A stretch of DNA of 64,000 nucleotides from Pseudomonas guineae (GTDB lineage Bacteria; Pseudomonadota; Gammaproteobacteria; Pseudomonadales; Pseudomonadaceae). Made by a program: the position numbers and the translations under genes. Below, piece after piece: positions 1-7,687 of this stretch (positions are counted from its first letter, which is position 1; every line of letters starts with the position of its first letter). A model generated the notes under the pieces. It did no database searches. It worked only from the letters and a program-made list of their open reading frames with translations, and had not been told where the DNA came from. The stretch is taken from NCBI RefSeq assembly GCF_900113745.1, contig NZ_FOQL01000001.1:1915550-1979549 (forward strand). The letters run 5' to 3'.

Positions 1-17
1 CTCGCAGCCTTGCTGGC

Positions 18-39
18 GCAGGCACCTGGAGGTGCCTGC
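18..39. terminator. Hairpin at window start
   Basis: A perfect 10-bp inverted repeat (18-27 and 30-39) with a two-base loop. Only a short TTT follows at 43-45, so it is a weak intrinsic terminator at best. It may end a gene lying left of the window. Confidence 0.4.
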
Positions 40-50
40 TGGCTTTGCGG

Positions 51-82
51 TTAACAGAAACTTAAGCGTCGCGCTCTAGTCT
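51..82 (+). promoter_or_regulatory. Direct-repeat operator (TTAAC-N6-TTAAG) with -10 box
   Basis: TTAAC (51-55), six bases, TTAAG (62-66), then ten bases to a -10-like TAGTCT (77-82). The direct repeat has the 11-bp period of OmpR-type regulators of the PmrA/QseB group and matches the BqsR (CarR) box TTAAG-N6-TTAAG described in P. aeruginosa. The same arrangement, at identical spacing, stands before the ygiW-like gene (1045-1076). That BqsR/CarR is the regulator is inferred. Confidence 0.55.
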
Positions 83-112
83 GACTGCCATCGTTCTTAT
101 GAGTTGTGTGCG

Positions 113-1048
113 ATGTCGATCTGGATTGCCCCACGCGGGCGGCTTTACCGGCTGCTACTGCTGGTTGTTCTACTGGCGGCGGGTTTGTTTTCAGTCAGTT
201 ATCTGCACTGGGATGATCGGCTATTTTATTGGGCCAAAGAGCAGCGGGTGGGTGCGGCCGAGCAGGCGCAGAGTATCTGGTTGCCGGGTTATCGGGCGGT
301 GCTGCAAGGCAAGCCCGTGCAGGGGCTCGAAGACGACGAGTTGTCCGGGCTGACCTACAGCGCCGAGACCAACACGCTGTTCACCGTCTCCGGTAAGCGT
401 CCACAGCTGATTGAGCTGACCCTCAAGGGTGAGGTGATGCGGCGCATCGATCTGCATGGCTTTGCCAATCCGGAAGGGGTGGAAATGCTCTCTGGTGGTC
501 GCTTGGCAATTATCGATGAGCGCAAGCGCACCCTCACCACGTTCAAGCTCAGCGCGCTGACCCATAGCCTGGAATTTACTGATTTAGCCTCTTATGACCT
601 GGGTTTTGCCGATGCCGGTAATAAGGGCTTCGAGGGCATTGCCTGGGACGGTCGCAATGAGCGCGTGCTGCTGGGTAAGGAGCGTGGTCCGTTGGGCCTG
701 TTCAGTCTGCCATTCCCCGGTGAGGAGGGTGCGGCCGGTACCTTGCAGCCGATTGCGTCCGGGCATCTGTTTTTGCGGGATATTTCTTCGCTGAGCTATG
801 ACGCCCGCACCGGCCATGCGCTGGTGCTGTCAGATGAATCGCGGCTGCTGCTAGAGGTTGACGAGCAGGGTGAGCCGGTTAGCTTTATCAGCCTGGCCGG
901 CGGCATGAATGGGCTACAGCGCGGCATCGCTCAGGCCGAAGGGGTGACCATGGATGCGGCCGGCAATATTTATATCGTCAGCGAGCCCAACCTGTTCTAT
1001 GTGTTGCGCAAAGAGCCGGCTAGCGCGCCGCCTGCTCAAGCGGATTAA
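113..1048 (+). CDS. SdiA-regulated-type beta-propeller protein (CarP-like), copy 1
   Basis: 311 residues. The N terminus is basic and then hydrophobic (about 10-30), consistent with a membrane anchor or uncleaved signal, so the rest should be periplasmic. The body shows the repeated strands of the SdiA-regulated family (PF06977): a GLEDDELSGLTY segment, a RIDLHGF motif, GNKGFEGIAW and a C-terminal SEPNLFY. I chose ATG 113; a TTG three codons upstream is less likely. A paralogue lies at 1544-2467, with a BOF protein between them. In P. aeruginosa the related CarP and the OB-fold CarO are calcium-responsive and controlled by CarSR/BqsRS; equivalence here is inferred from fold and promoter. Biochemical activity is unknown. 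Confidence 0.8.
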   Translation: MSIWIAPRGRLYRLLLLVVLLAAGLFSVSYLHWDDRLFYWAKEQRVGAAEQAQSIWLPGYRAVLQGKPVQGLEDDELSGLTYSAETNTLFTVSGKRPQLIELTLKGEVMRRIDLHGFANPEGVEMLSGGRLAIIDERKRTLTTFKLSALTHSLEFTDLASYDLGFADAGNKGFEGIAWDGRNERVLLGKERGPLGLFSLPFPGEEGAAGTLQPIASGHLFLRDISSLSYDARTGHALVLSDESRLLLEVDEQGEPVSFISLAGGMNGLQRGIAQAEGVTMDAAGNIYIVSEPNLFYVLRKEPASAPPAQAD

Positions 1049-1076
1049 GCCTGGCTTCAGCTACGTCCTCTAGTCT
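1045..1076 (+). promoter_or_regulatory. Direct-repeat operator (TTAAG-N6-TTCAG) with -10 box
   Basis: TTAAG (1045-1049), six bases, TTCAG (1056-1060), ten bases, TAGTCT (1071-1076). Spacing is base-for-base the same as at 51-82, with one mismatch in the second half-site. The box overlaps the stop codon of the preceding gene, so the ygiW-like gene has its own promoter. Regulator identity (BqsR/CarR-like) is inferred. Confidence 0.5.
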
Positions 1077-1102
1077 GGCGCCATCACCTAACTGACTAGA
1101 GG
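1067..1102. repeat. 9-bp perfect inverted repeat before ygiW-like gene
   Basis: CCTCTAGTC (1067-1075) and GACTAGAGG (1094-1102) are perfect inverted copies separated by 18 bases. They span the putative -10 and the leader just before the start codon at 1111, so they could form a hairpin in the mRNA 5' end or bind a dimeric factor. Confidence 0.5.
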
Positions 1103-1110
1103 CTTACTCC

Positions 1111-1455
1111 ATGAAGCGTTTCACCTTGGCACTGCTGCTCCCGCTGATCTCCACCGCTGCGCTGGCCACTGGTTATACCGGCCCCGGCGCGGTCACTCAG
1201 GTCAGCACGGTGGCCGCAGCACTGGATGCCGCTGATGACACCCCGGTGGTGCTGCAAGGACAAATCGTTAAGCGCCTGCAAGACGAGCTGTATGAATTCA
1301 AAGACGCCAGCGGCACCATCAATGTTGAAATCGACGACGAGCATTGGCCCGCCCAGGCTGTTTCCGAAACCGCTAAGGTGAAGATCACTGGCGAAGTTGA
1401 CCGCGATTTAACCAGTCGCGAAATCGATGTTGAGCACCTTGAACTGATCAAATAA
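1111..1455 (+). CDS. ygiW: YgiW/BOF family periplasmic OB-fold protein (CarO-like)
   Basis: 114 residues with a typical signal peptide (basic MKR, hydrophobic core, cleavage likely after ALA near residue 19). The mature part is a bacterial OB-fold (PF04076): VVLQGQIVKRL, then DEYEF-like strand, IDDEHW, and KITGEVDRD near the end. Family members (YgiW, VisP, CarO) are small periplasmic stress proteins often tied to two-component systems that sense metals or cations. The gene sits between two SdiA-regulated-type paralogues and has a direct-repeat operator like that of the first, so joint control is likely. The ligand is not evident. Confidence 0.85.
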   Translation: MKRFTLALLLPLISTAALATGYTGPGAVTQVSTVAAALDAADDTPVVLQGQIVKRLQDELYEFKDASGTINVEIDDEHWPAQAVSETAKVKITGEVDRDLTSREIDVEHLELIK

Positions 1456-1475
1456 GTCGCTTCTTTTTCGTCTCG

Positions 1476-1504
1476 GTCAGCCCGAAGCCTTGCTTCGGGC
1501 TGAC
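1476..1504. terminator. Strong hairpin after ygiW-like gene
   Basis: A perfect 13-bp stem (1476-1488 with 1492-1504) and a three-base loop. No T-run follows on the plus strand, so it may attenuate or protect the transcript end rather than stop transcription fully, leaving read-through into the gene at 1544 possible. Confidence 0.55.
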
Positions 1505-1543
1505 GCCGTTGTGTCGTCTGATACCGTCTACGAGTGAGTCATC

Positions 1544-2467
1544 ATGCGAGTCCCTTTCACCCTGAAATGCCTGTCATTGGGTCTTGCCGTACTGATGTTG
1601 CTGTCCCTGGGGCTGTTCGCTCAGGAGTATCGATTGTTTGAACGGGCCTGGTTCAATGCGCAGCAGTGGCAACAGCCCGGCACGGGGCAGTCAGCATCCA
1701 TGCTGTTGGCGGATTATCAGGTGAATATCGAGGCCAAGGTGATCGAAGGGCTCCAGGACGATGTCTCGGCGCTGACCTACGACCCTGATCGCAACAGCTT
1801 ATTTACCGTGACTAACCAGAAGGCGCAGCTGATCGAGCTGTCGCTGGATGGTGAGCTATTGCGGCGTATCGACCTGCATGGCTTTGGCGATGCCGAAGCG
1901 GTCGAGTACATCAGCAAAGGTTTGTATGTGATCACTGACGAGCGGCGTCAGCGCCTGATTAAGGTGCGCGTGGTGGAGACGACAACCGAGCTGCATGCTG
2001 ACCAGTCTCAGCAGTTCTCCTTGGGCATCGGCCTCAATGGCAACAAGGGCTTTGAAGGGCTGGCCTACGATTCGGCGGGGCAGCGCTTGTTTGTTGCCAA
2101 GGAGCGCGACCCCATACGTATCTATGAGATTCATGGTTTTCCCCAGCGCGACCCTGAGCAGCCGTTTGCTGTGCATGTGGTGGACAATCAGCAGCGCGAT
2201 GCTGGGCTTTTTGTACGTGATCTATCCAGCCTGCAGTTCGATGAGCGCAGTGGGCACTTGCTAGCGTTGTCCGACGAGTCGCGGCTGGTGCTGGAGCTGA
2301 ATGTCGAGGGCAAGCCGATTAGCAGCCTGTCACTGCTGCGTGGGCGTAATGGCCTTAAGCGCAGCGTGCCCCAAGGCGAAGGCATCGCCATGGATAATCA
2401 GGGCACGCTCTACTTAGTCAGCGAGCCCAACCTGTTTTACCGCTTCAGCAAGCCGGCGCAGCCTTAA
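1544..2467 (+). CDS. SdiA-regulated-type beta-propeller protein (CarP-like), copy 2
   Basis: 307 residues, a clear paralogue of the protein at 113-1048: it shares the early LTYDPDRNSLFTV-type blade, the RIDLHGF motif, GNKGFEGLAYD, LSDESRLVLEL and the C-terminal SEPNLFYRF. The N terminus carries a hydrophobic segment (about residues 10-27) for export or anchoring. No TTAA direct repeat is visible in the 88 bases upstream, so it probably depends on read-through from the ygiW-like gene or an unrecognised promoter. Divergence between the copies argues for an old duplication. Function is inferred only from the family. Confidence 0.8.
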   Translation: MRVPFTLKCLSLGLAVLMLLSLGLFAQEYRLFERAWFNAQQWQQPGTGQSASMLLADYQVNIEAKVIEGLQDDVSALTYDPDRNSLFTVTNQKAQLIELSLDGELLRRIDLHGFGDAEAVEYISKGLYVITDERRQRLIKVRVVETTTELHADQSQQFSLGIGLNGNKGFEGLAYDSAGQRLFVAKERDPIRIYEIHGFPQRDPEQPFAVHVVDNQQRDAGLFVRDLSSLQFDERSGHLLALSDESRLVLELNVEGKPISSLSLLRGRNGLKRSVPQGEGIAMDNQGTLYLVSEPNLFYRFSKPAQP

Positions 2468-2831
2468 AGGAGGTATCCGCTAGGCGTGGGCGGCGCAGCG
2501 TTGCTTGCTCGGCCGCTGGGCAAGGGTTCTGGGTGAGTGAGATGCTATTCGGTTAGGCGTAAAAAATATTGGACTAAGTGCTGATGAGCCTTATATTTTT
2601 ATCGAGCATTATCATGTAGTTATGATCAATTCAGACTAGGGCTCCATGTTATGCCCGTGCTTTTGTCAAACAATTTGCACTTATTTGTTTGACATATTTT
2701 ACGGCTTTGGCAGACTTGCGCGCAGGGTGCAGGACCTTTTGGGCCCCTGTACCAACCGCACAATAGGGTGTGTGCAACAGTGCTCAGCGCCCTGCATAGT
2801 AATGGCCGGCTGACCGGTCCCAAGGTGAAGT
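2468..2831. other. Intergenic region upstream of the amidotransferase
   Basis: 364 bases with no credible gene. An AT-rich stretch (about 2560-2700) holds the perfect palindromic operator at 2665-2693. No terminator with a T-run is visible after the upstream gene. Confidence 0.6.
2665..2693. promoter_or_regulatory. Palindromic operator GTCAAACAA-N11-TTGTTTGAC
   Basis: Perfect 9-bp inverted arms (2665-2673 and 2685-2693), 139 bases before the start of the glutamine amidotransferase. A TTGACA at 2689-2694 overlaps the right arm and could be a -35 element, so a bound repressor would block polymerase. A PuuR/PauR-type polyamine-responsive repressor is a reasonable guess given the gene, but it is inferred. 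Confidence 0.55.
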
Positions 2832-3620
2832 ATGTCCAGCAACGATATCAACAAGCGTACAGCAGCGCGTAAACCGGTGGTCCTGATGTCCATGGGCACC
2901 CAGGAGCGTAAAGGTCACGCTTATCAGGTCATGACCCACAAATACATCACACCATTGGCTGAGCTATCCGGCTGTGTGCCGCTGCTGGCACCGAGTTGCT
3001 GTGGCATCGATGACATCGACCAATACCTGTCGATGGTCGACGGCGTGTACCTGACCGGGGCAGGCAGCAATATTGACCCTGCGCTGTACGGTCAGAAAAA
3101 TAAAACCCCAAGTAAAGGCCAAGATAAAGCGCGGGATTTGTTCGATATCCCGCTGATTCGTGCTGCGCTCAAGCGCGGCTTACCGTTGTTCGCAGTTTGT
3201 CGTGGCATGCAGGAAATCAACGTAGCGCTGGGTGGCACCATTCACCAGAAAGCCTATGAAGTCGCGGGCATGAATGACCATCGCGAAGACTCGACTGACC
3301 CGGTGGCTGTGCAGTACGGCGACAGCCATACCGTACGCGCGTTGCCCGGCAGCTGGTTTGCCGACTTGATGGGTGAGGAGGCGTTCCCGATTAATTCGCT
3401 GCATGGCCAGGCAGTCGATCAGTTGGGTGAGGGTATCGAGGCGCTGGCTCATGCCGAAGATGGCTTAATCGAGGCGTTTCATTTGCCGGGCATGCAGCAG
3501 TTCACCCTGGCAGTGCAGTGGCACCCGGAGTGGCAGGCGGCGCAGAACCCGCACTCGGTGAAAATCTTTAAGGCGTTCGGTGATGCTTGCCGACAGCGTG
3601 CGACGCAGCGCGATCAGTAA
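2832..3620 (+). CDS. Class I glutamine amidotransferase, gamma-glutamyl-GABA hydrolase-like (PuuD/PauD)
   Basis: 262 residues, a peptidase C26-type GATase. The nucleophile is Cys123 in AVCRGMQEIN, and the catalytic partner motif is QWHPEW with His231 and Glu233, so the triad is complete. PuuD/PauD enzymes release GABA or related amino acids from gamma-glutamyl polyamine intermediates in putrescine/spermidine breakdown. No polyamine genes adjoin it, so the precise substrate is inferred from family only. It is monocistronic: a palindromic operator lies upstream and a bidirectional terminator at 3651-3675 separates it from comM. Confidence 0.8.
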   Translation: MSSNDINKRTAARKPVVLMSMGTQERKGHAYQVMTHKYITPLAELSGCVPLLAPSCCGIDDIDQYLSMVDGVYLTGAGSNIDPALYGQKNKTPSKGQDKARDLFDIPLIRAALKRGLPLFAVCRGMQEINVALGGTIHQKAYEVAGMNDHREDSTDPVAVQYGDSHTVRALPGSWFADLMGEEAFPINSLHGQAVDQLGEGIEALAHAEDGLIEAFHLPGMQQFTLAVQWHPEWQAAQNPHSVKIFKAFGDACRQRATQRDQ

Positions 3621-3650
3621 GAGTCAGCGCCCTGCCGTAAACGTTTTATA

Positions 3651-3675
3651 AAAATCCCCTTAATGGGGATTTTTT
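3651..3675. terminator. Bidirectional intrinsic terminator
   Basis: AAAATCCCC (3651-3659), five-base loop, GGGGATTTTTT (3665-3675). A/T-runs on both sides let it serve the amidotransferase (plus) and the convergent comM (minus). Confidence 0.85.
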
Positions 3676-3686
3676 GTTCGTGCTGT

Positions 3687-5186
3687 TTAGGTTTCGCGGC
3701 CGCTGGGGCGGTATTGCAAGGCCTCACCCAGGTGACTGCGGCTGATATGCATGGCGCTGTCCAAGTCGGCCAGGGTGCGCGCGACTTTTAGCACGCGGTG
3801 TGCCGCGCGCAGGCTTAGCCCCAGGCGCTCACAGGCGTTTTCCAGCCACAGGCGGTCTTCGTCGAGCAGGTTGCAATGCTGTTGCACGCCGTTAAGGTCG
3901 AGGTGTGCGTTGGCGCAGCCTTGCCGGTCCAGTTGCTGCTGGCGCGCCCTGACCACTTGGGCGGCCAGCTCGGCGCTGCTTGGGCCGGGTTCTGCGCTGG
4001 CGTTGAGGCGGGTGGTTTCGCGCGGCACTGTAAGGTGCAAATCGATACGGTCAAGCAATGGGCCGGAGAGTTTGCTGCGGTAGCGCTGAACCTGCTCACT
4101 GCTACAGCGGCAGCGCCCGGAAGGGTCGCCCAGGTGCCCGCAGGGGCAAGGATTCATCGCCGCTACCAGCTGAAAACGCGCGGGAAAACGCACCTTGTCG
4201 CGTGCGCGAGCGATCACGATGTGGCCGCTTTCCAGTGGTTCTCTTAAAACCTCCAACACCTTGCGATCAAACTCGGGAAGTTCATCCAAAAACAACACGC
4301 CCTGGTGGGCCAAGGTGATTTCACCCGGTTGCGGGCGACTGCCGCCGCCGACCAACGCCGGCCCCGATGCGCTGTGATGCGGTGTGCGAAACGGTCTCTG
4401 TGGCCAGGCGTTCAGCGGCGTGTGGCTGGCCACGGAGTGGATGGCAGCGACTTCCAGGGCTTCTTGTTCGTTCAGTGGAGGTAACAAACCCGGTAGGCGG
4501 CTGGCCAGTAAAGTTTTGCCGGTGCCGGGCGGGCCGGTAAACAGCAGATTATGCGAACCCGCCGCCGCCACCAGCAACGCACGTTTGGCGGCAATTTGCC
4601 CCTGTACTTCGGCTAAATCCGGGTAGGGCAGCACTTGGCACAGCAGCCCCTGGGCTTGATAGGGCGCGATCGGTGTTTGCCCATTGAGGTGCGCGGCTAT
4701 TTCCAGCAGGTGCTCGACGGCAATCACGGTCAGCCCGGACGCTAGGCTGGCTTCCTCGGCATTGGCCTTGGGCACCACTAAGGTGCGTCCGGCGGCGCGT
4801 GCAGCCAGTGCCGCGGGTAATACGCCCTGCACCGGGCGAATGGCGCCGGAGAGGGCCAGCTCGCCCAGGCATTCGAGGTGTTCCAGTGCCGCCGCTGGCA
4901 CCTGACCGCTGGCCGCGAGAATACCGAGGGCAATCGCCAGGTCGAAACGCCCGCCATCTTTAGGCAGGTCGGCCGGCGCCAGATTCAGGGTGATACGTCG
5001 GGGCGGAAAGTCGAAGGCGCAATTGAGAATGGCGCTGCGCACCCGGTCCTTGCTTTCCTTCACCGCCGTTTCCGGCAGGCCGACCAGCGCCAGTGATGGC
5101 AGGCCGTTGGCCAAGTGAGCCTCGACGGTAACGGCAGGGGCTTCAACGCCGACTTGGGCGCGGCTGTGGACTATGGCCAGGGACAT
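3687..5186 (-). CDS. comM: ComM/YifB family AAA+ ATPase
   Basis: 499 residues, full length for the family. The N-terminal ~170 residues are the Lon-substrate-like/ChlI domain; a Walker A (GPPGTGKT) is at 218-225, a Walker B-type FLDELPEF follows, then a Cys-rich MNPCPCGHLGDPSGRCRCS segment and a C-terminal Mg-chelatase subunit D/I domain. ComM is a hexameric DNA translocase that drives branch migration during integration of single-stranded DNA in natural transformation (shown in Vibrio). It lies just downstream of ubiK on the same strand and is convergent with the amidotransferase. Confidence 0.95.
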   Translation of the reverse strand: MSLAIVHSRAQVGVEAPAVTVEAHLANGLPSLALVGLPETAVKESKDRVRSAILNCAFDFPPRRITLNLAPADLPKDGGRFDLAIALGILAASGQVPAAALEHLECLGELALSGAIRPVQGVLPAALAARAAGRTLVVPKANAEEASLASGLTVIAVEHLLEIAAHLNGQTPIAPYQAQGLLCQVLPYPDLAEVQGQIAAKRALLVAAAGSHNLLFTGPPGTGKTLLASRLPGLLPPLNEQEALEVAAIHSVASHTPLNAWPQRPFRTPHHSASGPALVGGGSRPQPGEITLAHQGVLFLDELPEFDRKVLEVLREPLESGHIVIARARDKVRFPARFQLVAAMNPCPCGHLGDPSGRCRCSSEQVQRYRSKLSGPLLDRIDLHLTVPRETTRLNASAEPGPSSAELAAQVVRARQQQLDRQGCANAHLDLNGVQQHCNLLDEDRLWLENACERLGLSLRAAHRVLKVARTLADLDSAMHISRSHLGEALQYRPSGRET

Positions 5187-5225
5187 CGATCACTCCTTGA
5201 TCGGCTGATGCATCCGCCTCAGGCG

Positions 5226-5495
5226 TTATTCGTTGGTAGCGGTGACATCTGTGCTGCGGGCTTCCATCTCAGCGATCTTCGCTTCGAGGGCTTCCAGGCG
5301 CGCGCGGGTACGGGCTAATACAACCATCTGGCTGTCGAATTCATCGCGGCTGACCAGGTCGAGTTTGCTGAAGGTACTTTGGAGCAGCATCTTGAACTGG
5401 GCTTCGAATTCGCCGCGCGGCAGGGGTGTATCACCGCTAAACAGGCGAGAGGCGTGGGTGCTGAGAGCGTCTAGCAGGGCTTTAGGTGGCAGCAT
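5226..5495 (-). CDS. ubiK: Ubiquinone biosynthesis accessory factor UbiK (YqiC/BMFP family)
   Basis: 89 residues. An amphipathic N-terminal helix (MLPPKALLDALS) is followed by a polar middle and a C-terminal coiled coil rich in Arg/Leu/Glu, as in the BMFP/YqiC family. UbiK forms a complex with UbiJ and supports late ubiquinone ring modification in the soluble Ubi complex. I chose ATG 5495; a longer reading from 5531 adds an unconserved Cys-rich tail. comM follows after 39 bases, and the divergent glnK is about 425 bases away. Confidence 0.85.
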   Translation of the reverse strand: MLPPKALLDALSTHASRLFSGDTPLPRGEFEAQFKMLLQSTFSKLDLVSRDEFDSQMVVLARTRARLEALEAKIAEMEARSTDVTATNE

Positions 5496-5613
5496 ATTCA
5501 GGTTCCATTTACAGATGAGGCAGTGTAGCACGCTGTTTTATTCGCCTTGCCGGGTGCGGCTGGCGCAGTGTTGAGGTGTATGCACGGTTTTCGCGCGTGG
5601 CTCAGTCCGTCGT

Positions 5614-5630
5614 TGCACCGTTGTTGTGCG
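5614..5630. promoter_or_regulatory. Candidate NtrC enhancer site
   Basis: TGCACC-N5-TGTGCG, one mismatch in the core from the NtrC pattern GCACC-N5-GGTGC. It is about 235 bases upstream of the sigma-54-like element, a distance compatible with DNA looping. Confidence 0.4.
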
Positions 5631-5848
5631 GTGGCTGTCTGCAGGTATGTGATAAAACCCATGGTTATTCGGATAACTACATGAAATAAATAGGATTTTA
5701 CTTACCTGGCAAGCTTTCTGCTTTATCTCCTGTGACGCATGCACCGATGCAGTTCCGGTGCGTCAGGCGAAGCGGGGAAGTGTTTCGTTGGGAGTGGTTG
5801 CTGAGCATAGGTGCCGCTGGATCAGGGCTGCGATGCATTACAAAAGTC

Positions 5849-6259
<411 letters not shown>

Positions 6260-6295
6260 GCCTCCGCACGAACCCCACGCCCCAGGAGTTAAACC

Positions 6296-7609
6296 ATGAC
6301 TCTGCGAAAAATCGCAGGGCTAGGAGCCCTTTTGTCTCTCGTTCCTGGCTTTGCCATGGCCGAAGAGGCCAGCCTAAACAGCGGCGACACCGCTTGGATG
6401 TTAGTCGCCACTGTACTGGTGCTATTTATGACCATCCCCGGTCTGGCGCTGTTCTACGCCGGCATGGTGCGCTCAAAGAACGTGCTGTCGGTGTTGATGC
6501 AGTGTTTTGCCGTCACCGGGTTGATCAGCATTCTGTGGGTCGTTTACGGCTACAGCATGGCCTTTGATACGACTGGTATGGAGCAAGGGGTACTCAACCT
6601 CAACTCCTTTGTCGGCGGCTTCTCCAAAGCCTTCCTTTCTGGTTTGACCCTGGACAGTCTCGTGGCTGGGATTCCGGAGAGTGTGTTCGTCACCTTCCAG
6701 ATGACCTTCGCCATCATCACCCCGGCGCTGATCGTCGGTGCCTTTGCTGAGCGCATGAAGTTCTCGGCCATGCTGATCTTCATGGCGGTGTGGTTCACCC
6801 TGGTCTATGTGCCCATCGCGCACATGGTTTGGGGCGGTGACGGAGCACTGATGTGGGATTGGGGTGTGCTCGACTTCGCGGGTGGCACTGTGGTGCACAT
6901 CAACGCCGGTATTGCCGGACTGGTGGCCTGCCTGGTGCTGGGCAAGCGCAAGGGTTTCCCGACTACCGCTATGCCGCCGCACAACTTGGGTTACACCCTG
7001 ATCGGCGCAAGCATGCTCTGGGTGGGCTGGTTTGGCTTTAACGCAGGGTCTGCGCTCGCGGCTAACGGCAGTGCCGGTATGGCCATGCTGGTGACCCAAA
7101 TTGCCACGGCCACGGCGGCACTGAGCTGGATGTTCGCCGAGTGGATTACCCACCGTAAACCCAGCGTCTTGGGCATTGCCTCGGGTGCTGTGGCGGGCCT
7201 GGTGGCGATTACACCAGCGTCCGGCACAGCAGGTCCGATGGGGGCTCTAGCGATTGGTTTGGCCAGTGGGGCGATCTGCTTCTTCTGCGCCACCAGCCTG
7301 AAACGCAAGCTGGGTTATGACGACTCCCTTGACGTATTTGGTGTGCACGCGGTCGGCGGCATTGTCGGTGCCATCCTCACTGGTGCGTTCGCCGCTCCGG
7401 CCTTGGGTGGCTTCGGTACGGTGGTCGATATTCCGGCGCAGTTGTGGATCCAGTTTAAAGGGGTGGCCTTCACTGTGGTCTACACCGCGGTGGTGACCTT
7501 GGTGATTTTGAAAGTGATCGACCTAGTAATGGGCCTGCGTGTCAGCGAAGAGGAAGAGACCATCGGTCTCGATCTCGCCCTGCATAACGAGCGCGGCTAC
7601 AACCTGTAA
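6296..7609 (+). CDS. amtB: Ammonium transporter AmtB (copy 1)
   Basis: 437 residues. A signal peptide (cleavage likely after AMA, residue 22) precedes eleven membrane segments typical of Amt proteins. The pore twin-histidine residues are in GGTVVHINAG and DVFGVHAVGG. The cytosolic tail has the LRVSEEEE segment that contacts GlnK. The mature protein forms a trimeric inner-membrane channel for ammonium uptake. It is 36 bases behind glnK and 78 bases ahead of a second amt gene, so one transcript probably covers all three. Confidence 0.96.
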   Translation: MTLRKIAGLGALLSLVPGFAMAEEASLNSGDTAWMLVATVLVLFMTIPGLALFYAGMVRSKNVLSVLMQCFAVTGLISILWVVYGYSMAFDTTGMEQGVLNLNSFVGGFSKAFLSGLTLDSLVAGIPESVFVTFQMTFAIITPALIVGAFAERMKFSAMLIFMAVWFTLVYVPIAHMVWGGDGALMWDWGVLDFAGGTVVHINAGIAGLVACLVLGKRKGFPTTAMPPHNLGYTLIGASMLWVGWFGFNAGSALAANGSAGMAMLVTQIATATAALSWMFAEWITHRKPSVLGIASGAVAGLVAITPASGTAGPMGALAIGLASGAICFFCATSLKRKLGYDDSLDVFGVHAVGGIVGAILTGAFAAPALGGFGTVVDIPAQLWIQFKGVAFTVVYTAVVTLVILKVIDLVMGLRVSEEEETIGLDLALHNERGYNL

Positions 7610-7687
7610 GCACACGGAGTGCGTCCGGCGCCAACCCGGACGCCTTAACCGAATAGCGCTAAAAAGCGTAACGGCAAGAGGTGAACC

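Noticed and set aside
6473..7153. 226-codon minus-strand frame inside the first amtB
   Set aside because: Same reason: antisense shadow with a His/Gly/Asp-rich translation and no family.
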